In this document: one piece after another, positions 18,703-28,209 of the stretch
Layout of the letters: the number at the start of each line of letters is the position of its first letter
Numbering within the stretch: position 1 is the stretch's first letter
Assembly (NCBI GenBank): GCA_034769895.1
Contig: CM068372.1
Coordinates: 385,484,282 to 385,548,281, forward strand
Direction of reading: 5' to 3'
DNA length: 64,000 bases
DNA from: Magicicada septendecula
Taxonomy: Eukaryota; Arthropoda; Insecta; Hemiptera; Cicadidae
The notes under the pieces: generated by a model
What the model was told of the DNA's origin: nothing
Databases searched by the model: none
Seen by the model: only the letters and a program-made list of their open reading frames with translations
Program-made: the position numbers and the translations under genes

Positions 18703-21510
18703 TGTAACGATAATATATATTGAAGATTGGCGCGTTATGTTAAAGCCTCACCTCAGGTTCGTCTATTGGTAATCGGATTTTTCGTTACGTACAATGTTAT
18801 TGTGGACGGGTTACTTGTATTTATATAGTGTGCACTTGGATTACACCTTCCGTTAGAAATGCCGACTTGTAATATGGATGAATAATGTAGCGACAAACTC
18901 GCACTGGAGTCGTCGATGTGTAATTATAAATGTGTTAGGTTGAACGGCTAATGGTTTTGTAAATTGCCGCTTACTCCCACTATGCTCCACGTTTCCGTGA
19001 CGTCACTCACCGATGCCAACTATCGGGTCAGCTACAACCTGTGAATTCTATTTACTAATGTAACAGCAATAATAACGACACCCAGTTACCATCAAACATA
19101 TATCCTGGTGGAATCTTTTATTCGAAAACAACACTGGTTAATGGTTTAATAAATTTAAACAGAATAATCGTAATTGAATTACAAATTATAAATCTTCTCT
19201 TTACCAGTTGGCAGCAGTAGTAGCCAAACGTTCAGTATTTCTTGAGACCAAAACCATGCTTTTTGTTAATGTTTTTAAATAAAATATATCAATTATCTCA
19301 GGGCGTATATGGTTCGGGGGTTATAAATTAAACAAAATATTACACTATTAATCAAAATACAAGTTTACAATTATGGGATATTACAACGTTAGAGTGATAG
19401 GTGCACACAGAAATCGTATAGTGGTTACCAGTTTAAAAAAAGGTTATGTTCAAATCAGGCTTTGATAGTTATTGTGTAAATTAATAGTTTTCGTTGTGTT
19501 TAAAAAGGTGTTAGTCTTATATGGAGTTATTAGTGATTGTTTTTAGTGTTTGTGTTATATGGTGTCTGTAGATAAATTGATTATTACTTAAAATACGTGT
19601 ATACAAAGGTGTGTGTTGAAGTACGATATAATGAGATGTCAGATCACCAAATCCTCTTCTTGTACTCTTCTTGGTTGTAAATAGGTCCCACGTACACGTC
19701 AGATCTTCTTCTCGTCCCTCGTCCACTTCAAATCTTCTTCCTGGTAGTTATTTCTTCTAATCCGTCTAATGGGTAGTCTTCTGTTATTGCAAAAAGTTCG
19801 TGTAGTGTACCTCTAACTGTATTTATTTAGTTGTATAGTTTTTTCACACTTTATAACACAAAATGTAAGACGATTTAAAAACGCGTCTGTTCGCTAAGAT
19901 CGTTGTCAAAGAAGTCCCTTTTATTTATCCGAAATTTCTGGTTGCTAAGGGTAAACTTGGAACCTGGTTGGCTAATCCGGATCTACATTGTCATATACTT
20001 TTATTATTTCAGAATCTAAATTTCGTTCAAAATCTTTAATTTAACATAACTTTTCTATACTGAATGGGAATTTAAAACCATTATCAGCATTATTTTGATC
20101 TTCACATTTGTTATATTTAGACACCAAACATGCCTATTTTTGCTTAAGAACTATGGATGTTACAATTTTATTATTTGGAATTTTCTTAAATAACTTGATA
20201 TGTGTTATTTTGTTTCTACATTCCTTGTACACGTTATTACCTATAAATACATCTACCTTTTCACATTTGCTTTACAAAATTTCTAATATAATTGTTCAAA
20301 ATTTACTAAAGTTGGTTTCACCTGGCCTATGTAATAGTATTATTTTCATCATCATGTTTTAACATCTCTAACAATTAAATTAACTTCTAACATTCACCAA
20401 AATGGTTTAACATATAACGTTATTTTAACAACACAAAATATATATTATTCTAATAGTTAAATTCATGTCCACATGGCTATGATTATACCAATTCCTTGCA
20501 CAAATAATTGTTTTCTACTCAAACTGTATAGGTGTTTGACACTTAACAAAACATCTTTGTATAGTCCATTCTGCTTGGTTAATTAATTTACCATGGTTTA
20601 ACATCAGCTCTGTTATTATATTTGTTAACACAACATAAGAAAAAATGGAATTAATATCATTAAATTGACATTCCTTTAAACTAACTGTATCATCAGTTAC
20701 ATATAAAAAACACAACACAAATACTATGATAACACTGTGCCTAAAACATAAAACATGCACATTGTACAAAACAAATTCTATACTAATTGGTTAGTCCCTT
20801 GTCAGCTAATTCACTCATTATTCTGACACTGTCTCTGTCATATTTACTATTTATATTGGTTTCAACATCCGTATACTTACTGATGTTTGACTTACAAAAA
20901 TTACAATAAATTGAACACTGTTGCTCTACCTCACCACACAGTTCTAATAATCTTGTTACATTTACTGTTTATCTAGGTTATACTCTTGTTATAAATGTTA
21001 TTGTGACCATGTTATAATTTGTTGTTTACTGGACAACCCTATGAACTCTATATGTGACAATTATTGGTATGTTTCATGTATCTATAACCAGGTGTATTTA
21101 TATTTTTGTTACATCAATTAACTTAATTATTTACTAATATTTTTCTTACATAATATTATATGTTTGGGCCTATTATCCCTCACTTTGTATTTTGATTGTC
21201 TGGATTTAATGATACATCAACTGAAACCATTTGTTTCTTTATAGTCCTGGTTCATAAACTGTTTGTCTTTATAATTCTTTGTTTGGTCAATACTGAAAAT
21301 TCATGTCATAGTTGGGGTTTGAAGATATCTGCATCACTTAGCCTAAATCATTAATTTGGGTACGGTCAGTTGTCTTACTAGTCAGTCTAAAATTGTTAGT
21401 CGTTCTTCTTCACTATCATCTTTGAAGATATTGTTCTTCTTGTTAGCTTCTTAACCAAAGTTTTCATTAAATCAGGTAAGATATTATGTTGTTCCAAATG
21501 TAATGTTACA
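18703..21510 (-). repeat. 5' LTR of the gypsy element
   Basis: 2,808 bp, TGTAAC...GTTACA in element sense, ending just upstream of the primer-binding site. Sequence and length match the 3' LTR except for the six positions listed for the whole element. Confidence 0.95.
18817..18828 (-). promoter_or_regulatory. TATA-like box of the 5' LTR
   Basis: CTATATAAATAC in element sense, about 115 bp before the LTR end. Transcription would start near 18790, giving a leader of roughly 170 nt to the gag ATG. It is conserved in the other LTR at 9314-9325. Inferred from sequence only. Confidence 0.5.
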
Positions 21511-21514
21511 ACGT
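21511..21514. repeat. Target-site duplication ACGT (right)
   Basis: Matches 9196-9199 on the other side of the element. Confidence 0.8.
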
Positions 21515-21605
21515 TTGTAATTCTGTTCTTATGTCCGTGTTTCTTATCCCCTCTTCTCTTCTACATCCCTTCACAGCTCTAAGAAATTTCATTTCTACTG
21601 CATGT
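21511..21605 (-). mobile_element. LINE RT C-terminal fragment (right of the gypsy element)
   Basis: The minus strand reads HAVEMKFLRAVKGCRR, then a broken EEGIRNTDIRTELQT, ending at the target duplication. With one ACGT removed the frame continues at 9199 as YSLEDKVTENWDSNL, which fits the usual LINE pattern after RNxxIRxEL. This is therefore the upstream part of the LINE that was split by the gypsy insertion. Confidence 0.75.
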
Positions 21606-21639
21606 ATGGCGTTGTCTTGTCTCTTAGTAAAGCAAATAT

Positions 21640-21890
21640 CTCAACATACTTGTATCGGGTTGCTTCTAGCTGGTACAGGCATCCAGTAGTATTCGGCGTA
21701 CATCTGCCGCTATTGTGTTTTTACTCTCTGCCGCTTCTTGGCGGCCTGAGGAAGATTCCCGAGGGGGAATCGAAACGTTGCCGACGTGGTGGCGTTTAAT
21801 ACCAACCGACCACGGCCAAACAGCCCGGTTTTTAGACGTAATTTTGAATTTATTGACACCGGCCGCGCGAGCTTCAGACAAAAGAGGTTT
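21640..21890 (+). mobile_element. PLE-like tail with hammerhead-like core
   Basis: The plus-strand sequence ends in the motif at 21746-21777 followed by a GC-rich tail. The short open frames here do not show RT or GIY-YIG motifs, so assignment to a PLE rests on the shared tail motif and is tentative. It abuts or overlaps the 3' end of the minus-strand LINE that follows. Confidence 0.4.
21746..21777 (+). ncRNA. Hammerhead-like motif (best stem II in window)
   Basis: CTGAGGA, A, a perfect 7-bp hairpin GATTCCC/GGGAATC, then GAAACGTT. Upstream GGCGGC can pair with downstream GCCGAC at five of six positions as stem I. Stem III would be only AC/GT. The fit to a minimal type I hammerhead is good, but self-cleavage is not shown. 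Confidence 0.5.
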
Positions 21891-22440
21891 ATCTTTCGTC
21901 CCATGACTTTGAAGAACGCTGCTCTCGGTTTCCTCCCCCCCCCCAACACCTTTCCTTCAAAAATGTTACTCAAGAATTGATTGTGTCGTAACACGTACCC
22001 GATCAATTTTGCTCTTCTTATTCCAATAATTTTTAAAAGTGATCTATCTTCGTTCACTCCTCCGAGGAATTGCTCATTACTTTTCTTATCCATCCAACTC
22101 GTCCTCGTCGTTCTCCTCCCATTTCCCATTGTTTCTATCTCCCTCCTTTCTATTTTGCCGAGGATCCACGCCTCACACACACAAGTCAAGACACTCCACA
22201 GAAATGGTTTTGCAAACCTTTTCCTTACCACTATACCTAAGTGATTATTTGTAAGTAAATTCCTTTTGTTCTGAAATGCCTGCATTGCTAGAGCTATTCT
22301 TTTCTTAAATTCCGCCTCTTTTTCACAAGTCATGGGTCATGGTGCTACCCAGGTAGCAAAAATTTTCAACCTGTTCTTAAATTGTATCAAGCTTTACATT
22401 GTCTTTCTTCTTCGCTATCACCATTGTTTTTGTTAATCTT
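21890..22440 (-). mobile_element. LINE RT C-terminal fragment
   Basis: The minus frame reads MVIAKKKDNVKLDTI and ENFCYLGSTMTHD before the main ORF, then EFKKRIALAMQAFQNKRNLL, GIVVRKRFAKPFLWSVL, CEAWILGKIERREIETM, RTTRTSWMDKKSNEQFL, IGYVLRHNQFL and a GRKPRAAFF end. This is the thumb and C-terminal region of a different LINE family from its neighbours. Frameshift and stop near 22,335 and 22,385. The ORF below about 21,890 runs into the adjacent PLE-like tail and is not LINE. Confidence 0.75.
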
Positions 22441-23394
22441 TAAGTTTTCCTAAGGTTTCAGATACGGTCACTAACATTCTTTCTCTTAACATTCTTTTTA
22501 ACATTTTGTTTCTTTTAAAATTTTACACTATAGACTAATAAATAAATATGATTTTTCCGTAATGGAAGTATTACTAAAAAATAAAAATTTCTTCATTTGT
22601 GAGAAAAGTACAACTAACTGCATGGAAGTAAAATTCTAGCCAATGCTTCATATGCTCAATAGGATAATACCGATGTATCCTGTTACAGACACACACACAC
22701 TCTCTCTCTCTCTCTTTCTCTCTCTCACACACACAAAAAACGTATTTTTGGTGCCCTTTCTTTATTTTTGAACAGCCCACACAAAGATCTAGACGTACCA
22801 TTGTAAAATGAATGCCCAGCGTCATTAATCTTGACAATCTGGGGGTGTTCATTAAAAACCGCCCCCGCAAGTGGCTTGCTGTCGATCGATTAATCTCAGT
22901 CCTCGGGTGTGACAGGCGTTGTGCAGCCTTTTCATTGCGGTTCCTTTATATTCTAATACAATGTTGCGGCCACAAAGCCGGGGCTCGGAGAGGGTGCCAC
23001 AAAAGCCAAGGGATTAAGAAGACAGCAAAAAATTGTGTGACGCGTTTTATAAAGTCGATTGAAATAAAATGAGAAAACATTAACAGTGTTGTGACGTGCA
23101 CAGCACATTTTGATGGTGCCAATTTAGGTACGCTGAATACAGTCAAAATATTACACTAAAAAAAATTAAACGCGTCATTAAATGTTTCTGAATTTATTAA
23201 ACGTGTTATTAAGTGTTTACTGAATTTGAAGTGTTTAATCATCACTGTTTGATTAAAATTTATTTAAATAACTTCATGCCAATTAACTGTAAACAATACA
23301 TAACTTCCCTATATTAGGTACTGACCCATCTAGGTTTAAGTTTACCAAAATGAGTTATAATAAATTTTTAATTACCTTTACTTTAATTATAATA
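22441..23394. other. No gene; contains (CA)/(CT) microsatellite
   Basis: A (CA)n-(CT)n-(CA)n tract lies at 22688-22734. A moderately GC-rich patch at about 22,810-23,060 has open frames under 90 codons without recognisable motifs. The remainder is AT-rich. Confidence 0.5.
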
Positions 23395-23736
23395 AAGTTT
23401 GATTTAAGTTTTAATAAAATTTTAATAAGTTTTATCGATTTCGGCCATAGACCATCATCAGGACATAATATGCGCTTTACACCCGTGATCACAATATTGT
23501 AAAACACTTACTATATACAAAAAAACGAATTCATAAACACTGATTAATGATCGGGAACCGTACGTTTGTTTCCAAATTTTCCCGAGAAGTCTTAAATAAT
23601 ACGTTTCACGAATTCGTTTTTTGTAAATAGTAACTAATTTACAATATTGTGACGCGAGTGCACAGTGAATATGTCCTGACGATGGTCTATGACAAAAATG
23701 GATCGAAATTAAGAATGTGAGTAATTAAAACTTTAT
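23395..23736. repeat. PLE-like fold-back, arms about 135 bp
   Basis: The left arm (23400-23536, minus) and right arm (23604-23735, plus) match inverted at roughly 80 percent, including the shared blocks acgaattc, caatattgt and the tail motif. The motif is at 23436-23462 (minus: CTGATGA, T, GGTC/GGCC hairpin, GAAAT) and 23674-23710 (plus: CTGACGA, T, GGTC/GATC, GAAAT). Tails point outward. It directly abuts the larger fold-back to the right. Confidence 0.6.
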
Positions 23737-23737
23737 T

Positions 23738-24791
23738 ATAAATTATATACATTTAATATTTATAATTAAATTTACCTCAAGATGTTATTTTTCTATATGG
23801 AACATGTTTCGAGAGTTCCTGTTCTCTCATCTTCAGCCTTGGCGATCTTGTTTCTGGTGAAGTATTTGTGTGTTGGCTGCTGGATGCAATTAAGGTTGTT
23901 TGTTGGTCTTTGGTATTTTAAAGTTGTATTATTGTGTGTGATTGTGGTATATGTTTTTGTATTTTGTGTATTTTCGATGTTGAGTGCTTTGAATATTGTG
24001 TCATGTTTTGTATTGATTTGTATTTGTTCTGGTATTAGTTTGTTTTGTGTTTTATGTTTGTATATTTGTAAATTTTCCCAAATGTTCATTATGGTGCCTT
24101 TGTGTGGTATATGTTTTATTAGTGATACATTGGTTATGTCTGGGAATTCGTGTCCTGTGTTTATTGCATGTGTGGCTAAATTGGATTTATATATTTCTGG
24201 TTTTTTGTATGCCTTTAGGTGTTCAAAATAACGTTTTTTGAGCTGTTTTTTTGTTTGTCCTATCTAGCATTTATTGCAATCTTGGCATTCAATTTTGTAT
24301 ATATCGTTAGTTGTTGTATTATCTTTGTTGTGTGAGCTATTTAGAATTTGTAATTTATTTTTATTAGTTTTGTATGCTATTTTATATCTGTGTTTTTAAA
24401 TAGTTTTGTTAGTTTTGTCATTTTATTATTTATGTATGTGAATGTGGCCCATTTTTTGTTGTTGTTATTATTTATGCGTTGTTCACTTTGATTAATTCTT
24501 AATTGTTCAGTTTTTATTTTATATTTGATTTTATTTTCTATTTTGTTCACAGTATTTTTATTGTATCCATTTTCATAACCAATTTGGTATATTATATTTC
24601 TTTCTTTGTCAGTTTCTTGTTTGTTTAGGGGAATTTTGTACATTCTGTTAAATAGCGAATAGAATGCTGCCATTTTATGTTGTGGTGGGTGGTCAGAATG
24701 GTTAGGTATAATGATGTTAGTGGAAGTTGGTTTTCTATATATTGCATATTGTATGTGGTTGTTGTATCTTGTGATGGTTATGTCTAAATAG
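23738..24791 (-). mobile_element. Penelope-like element, left copy of inverted pair
   Basis: The minus-strand PLE 3' part runs from the RT C-terminus through the linker and a degraded GIY-YIG domain to the tail motif (23801-23837) and the end near 23738. It mirrors 24881-25935. Coding is broken: an indel near 24,376 ends the upstream frame after FKNTDIK, and the GIY-YIG region carries stops. Confidence 0.8.
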
Positions 24792-24862
24792 TTGATTTTG
24801 TTATGTTTTCCTTTTTCTTCTGTGAATTGTATTTTAGGGTGTATGTTATTGATTTGTTTCAT
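24377..24862 (-). pseudogene. PLE reverse transcriptase C-terminal part (left copy)
   Basis: 161 codons, truncated at both ends. NYLDITITRYNNHIQYAIYR, KPTSTN and SDHPPQHKMAAFYSLFNRM match the conserved PLE block just after the RT core (FLDxxI...IYRKPT...S.HP..HK). The frame includes about 75 bases upstream (24792-24862: MKQINNIHPKIQFTEEK) that the right copy lacks. It stops at a frameshift relative to the right copy, where the frame continues into the endonuclease. Confidence 0.8.
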
Positions 24863-24880
24863 AACAAATGCTGTTTTATG

Positions 24881-25457
24881 CTATTTAGACATAACCATCA
24901 CAAGATACAACAACCACATACAATATGCAATATATAGAAAACCAACTTCCACTAACATCATTATACCTAACCATTCTGACCACCCACCACAACATAAAAT
25001 GGCAGCATTCTATTCGCTATTTAACAGAATGTACAAAATTCCCCTAAACAAACAAGAAACTGACAAAGAAAGAAATATAATATACCAAATTGGTTATGAA
25101 AATGGATACAATAAAAATACTGTGAACAAAATAGAAAATAAAATCAAATATAAAATAAAAACTGAACAATTAAGAATTAATCAAAATGAACAACGCATAA
25201 ATAATAACAACAACAAAAAATGGGCCACATTCACATACATAAATAATAAAATGACAAAACTAACAAAACTATTTAAAAACACAGATATAAAAACAGCATA
25301 CAAAACTAATAAAAATAAATTACAAATTCTAAATAGCTCACACAACAAAGATAATACAACAACTAACGATATATACAAAATTGATTGCCAAGATTGCAAT
25401 AAATGTTACATAGGACAAACAAAAAAACAGCTGAAAAACGTTATTTTGAACACCTAA
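24881..25457 (+). pseudogene. PLE RT C-terminus plus GIY-YIG start (right copy)
   Basis: The real PLE frame begins at YLDITITRYN; codons before 24881 are spacer read by chance. It continues through IYRKPTSTN, SDHPPQHKMAAFYS and a basic Asn-rich linker to DIYKIDCQDCNKCYIGQTKK, the GIY-YIG nuclease start with its PLE-type Cys pair. A frameshift near 25,430 ends it early. The other frame then gives RYFEHLNAY and TGHEFPDI, the rest of the domain, and an open frame 25582-25878 ends at the tail. Confidence 0.8.
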
Positions 25458-25834
25458 ACGCATACAAAAACCAGAAATATATAAATCCAATTTAGCCACA
25501 CATGCAATAAACACAGGACACGAATTCCCAGACATAACCAATGTATCACTAATAAAACATATACCACACAAAGGCACCATAATGAACATTTGGGAAAATT
25601 TACAAATATACAAACATAAAACACAAAACAAACTAATACCAGAACAAATACAAATCAATACAAAACATGACACAATATTCAAAGCACTCAACATCGAAAA
25701 TACACAAAATACAAAAACATATACCACAATCACACACAATAATACAACTTTAAAATACCAAAGACCAACAAACAACCTTAATTGCATCCAGCAGCCAACA
25801 CACAAATACTTCACCAGAAACAAGATCGCCAAGG

Positions 25835-25872
25835 CTGAAGATGAGAGAGCAGGAACTCTCGAAACATGTTCC
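25835..25872 (+). ncRNA. Hammerhead-like motif at PLE 3' tail
   Basis: CTGAAGA, T, a hairpin with 5-bp stem GAGAG/CTCTC, then GAAACATGTTCC. Stem III would be AC-AT-GT, and GG before CTGA can pair with CC after it. The motif overlaps the last codons and stop of the PLE frame (ends ...LETCSI). The inverted twin is at 23801-23837 on the minus strand. Confidence 0.5.
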
Positions 25873-25935
25873 ATATAGAAAAATAACATCTTGAGGTAAA
25901 TTTAATTACAAATATTCAATGTATTATATACATCA

Positions 25936-26580
25936 AGAAACGGACTGTAGCAGAAAGTGATTGTATAAATTATATGTATGGTACATTTAGGTTATGAGCA
26001 ATGAATACACTACAATAGTAGATTGAGATTATAGGTACCGTTAGTAAGCAATAAATGTTTGTATATTATAAATACATCACATTAGCATTAGTTACCAAAA
26101 TGGTTACACTATTTTACACAGTGTCCAATATTTGTTGTTTACAACGGAAAGCAGAAAAATCCCTTAACGAGGATCCCTATTGTTTGTTCGCCCCTAAATA
26201 CAATAGGCGCGGGAGCACACAATAAAACTGGGTCATTGCGCCGCACAAGTTGCTGAATGTTCACTTGGCAGTGCAGTAACGTTACAGAGTATATCTAGGA
26301 CGTAATTGAAGCCACCCCCACCCCCACTGTACATCCTCAACGTTAATCCGCTAATCTTGCTACCCCCATTCTCCAGCAATTCTCACCTACTTTATTTTCC
26401 TATGCCCCTCGATACGTTAATCGTGCTAACTAATTTTCTTTTTAAGTTTCTCCCTCCAATTTTTTTGCCTACAGATTTTGTCCCTGGTAACCCAAACTTA
26501 TATAATGGTGAATTGTTAAAATTACCTTGTGTATCCAGGTTCCCTTCCTTGCAAATTCTTTTTCTACATATTTTATACAC
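25936..26580. other. No gene recognised
   Basis: Mixed sequence with a C-rich patch at about 26310-26330. The longest open frame (103 codons, 26306-26617) is pyrimidine-rich with no recognised motif. Confidence 0.5.
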
Positions 26581-26582
26581 AA

Positions 26583-26613
26583 CGCGTTTCGAGACTTATA
26601 GTCCCACCATCAG
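26583..26613 (-). ncRNA. Hammerhead-like motif at PLE 3' tail
   Basis: CTGATGG (core base 9 is G instead of A), T, hairpin GGGACT/AGTCTC, then GAAACGCGTT. Stem I is well supported: CAC before CTGA pairs with GTG after the predicted cleavage base, and TAT pairs with ATA beyond a one-base bulge. The altered core base may lower or abolish activity. Confidence 0.45.
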
Positions 26614-27380
26614 GTGATAAAATATGTTCACTCTCATGGAGTACGTCAATTAATAAAAGTCACACACATTTTGTTATTTAAGCGACTCCCAAACCATGTT
26701 ATCTCACGGTGCGCATAGCTACGGATCTCGCGAGTGACTAACGATTCCACATCATACTGTGCCCGCACTTATCTATCATATTGTTCTGTATCATATAGCT
26801 CGTTGGATCTGAAAGAAAGTTTTTCATTAAGAAGCTGATTACAGAGGTTTTGGAGGCTCTGTAAACTTAAAATTCTTCTAGTGCGTCCATCAGTTTGCTG
26901 TTTTTGCAAAAATGCAGTAGTTTGAAACTGTTTTAAAAACTGCAACAATTATGGTTATGATTGATGATAAAGTTTGGCAAAGTTCGATTTAATGTTTCTA
27001 GTGTCACCCTTAGGCAGATGTTCCTTGTACCCAACCAAGAATTTTCTGCCTGTCTGTCCGACATAAAAACTATTACAGTCTTCGCACTCTATTTTATACA
27101 GTTTTCGGGTAACGGCTTTCTACTGGTATACTGGACCTCGGTCTCAAAGCTTTTAAAATGTAGTTATTTGCTTTAAAAAAAGCTGTGTGGCCATACGTTT
27201 CGAAAACGTTATTTATAGCACTGTAAAAGATTAGTACATCTTGTTGATATGTACAGTATTTCTGATCCCTATTGCGTGTTTTTCATTCTTATTTCCACGT
27301 AAGTTCTTTCTTTGTTTTGTTACCAATCTATCTGTAATCGTGTTACTGTAACCGTTGGTCTACTGTAACCGTTACTGTTA
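26583..27380 (-). pseudogene. Penelope-like element 3' part with GIY-YIG domain
   Basis: In the minus strand, broken frames read TITDRLVTKQRKNLRG near 27,300, then LYKIECEDCNSFYVGQTGRK near 27,030-27,110, GYKEHLPKGDTRN and IKSNFAK. This is the PLE GIY-YIG endonuclease with its CxxC insertion. The 3' end is marked by the hammerhead-like motif at 26583-26613. It differs clearly in sequence from the pair at 23.7-25.9 kb, so it is a second PLE family. Confidence 0.75.
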
Positions 27381-27969
27381 CATAATGTGTCTATGTTCTC
27401 ATACATCTGATTCTTGTTTCTGACTGTGTCTTTTATTCCCCTGTCAGGCTCTGTATGTCATATGTTTTTCCTTCTCCTTTCTATAAGCTTTAGATATACC
27501 TTGTTAGATCTATAACAAGGTAAACATAAATTGTTATATTTACCTTATCTGAATCCAAACGATGAACAAATTATTGATTAACACGTATGTCGCTATTCTA
27601 GCCAGTTATGTGTTTTGACTTGTCTAAATTGTACCTATTTAGTTATGAATAACTAATGCTGAAGTATAGGTAATACCTCAACATTTGCTGACGCATATCA
27701 TTCATTTTTTTAATTCAAAGTTTAATTGGAAGCGTCTGAGACTATTATGTGCATTAAACGTTATTCATCCTGAAGTGGAATGGCGCCACTTTAAATTTCT
27801 CTTTTGTATTTCTAAGATAATTTTACTTAATTTGCTATAGTTAAGTTGTGCTACCTAAAAAAAATTTGGATCAACAATTGAAAACTAGTGGCTTCATTCG
27901 ATGAAGCAAACGTTTTGAAACATTAAGTTATTGCTACGCTGAAGCTACAAATAAAATGTGTCTACGTGA

Positions 27970-27974
<5 letters not shown>
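27381..27974. other. No gene; possible eroded PLE tail
   Basis: Mostly AT-rich. At about 27888-27915 the plus strand has hairpin GCTTCAT/ATGAAGC followed by AAACGTTTTG, which resembles the PLE tail motif with a lost CTGANGA box. I rate this as weak. Confidence 0.3.
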
Positions 27975-28017
<43 letters not shown>

Positions 28018-28150
28018 TTGTACGTATGTCAGTCTGTTTTACCTACTATCTATGTCTGTGTCTAGCTGTATGTACATTTGCTTATCTATCTATCTACCCA
28101 TATATCTAAATTATCTCTTTTCTGTCTATATATCTATCAATTCATCCATA
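27975..28150. repeat. (CA)n microsatellite and CTAT-rich tract
   Basis: Perfect (CA)n at 27975-28016, followed by an imperfect tract of CTAT/CTGT units to about 28150. Open frames across it are repeat artefacts. Confidence 0.9.
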
Positions 28151-28209
28151 TTTATGTATATGTTACATGATATTTTTCCCATCATCTTGGTGTATGATTG
28201 TCTAAGTAA

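Larger units (their letters stand above)
9200..21510 (-). mobile_element. Complete Ty3/gypsy LTR retrotransposon, 12.3 kb
   Basis: In element sense (minus strand) the order is 5' LTR, primer-binding site, gag, pol (protease, RT, RNase H, integrase), a 1.05-kb non-coding 3' tract, and the 3' LTR. Both LTRs are 2,808 bp, begin TGTAAC and end GTTACA, and are flanked by ACGT. Six LTR differences were found by eye (left/right: 9421/18924, 9745/19248, 10005/19508, 10567/20070, 10829/20332, 11696/21199), about 0.2 percent. Together with intact gag and pol, this points to a recent insertion. No env is present. The protease-RT-RNaseH-integrase order with an RLPFGL/YVDD RT places it in Ty3/gypsy; the lineage is not assigned. 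Confidence 0.95.
24881..25935 (+). mobile_element. Penelope-like element, right copy of inverted pair
   Basis: 5'-truncated PLE. The similarity with the left copy starts abruptly at the codons for YLDI, and the 3' end lies beyond the tail motif. By eye the arms are about 98-99 percent identical; differences include an S/N codon change near 25,185 and several near 25,390-25,460. An 89-bp spacer separates the arms. Confidence 0.8.

Noticed and set aside
16608..18723. Several plus-strand open frames of up to 242 codons
   Set aside because: Antisense shadows of gag; their composition mirrors the Asn-rich and Lys/Glu-rich coding strand.
23782..24241. 149-codon Val/Cys/Phe-rich frame on the plus strand, and its twin at 25338-25889 on the minus strand
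   Set aside because: Looks like a membrane protein, but it is the reverse strand of the PLE tail and occurs in both arms for that reason.
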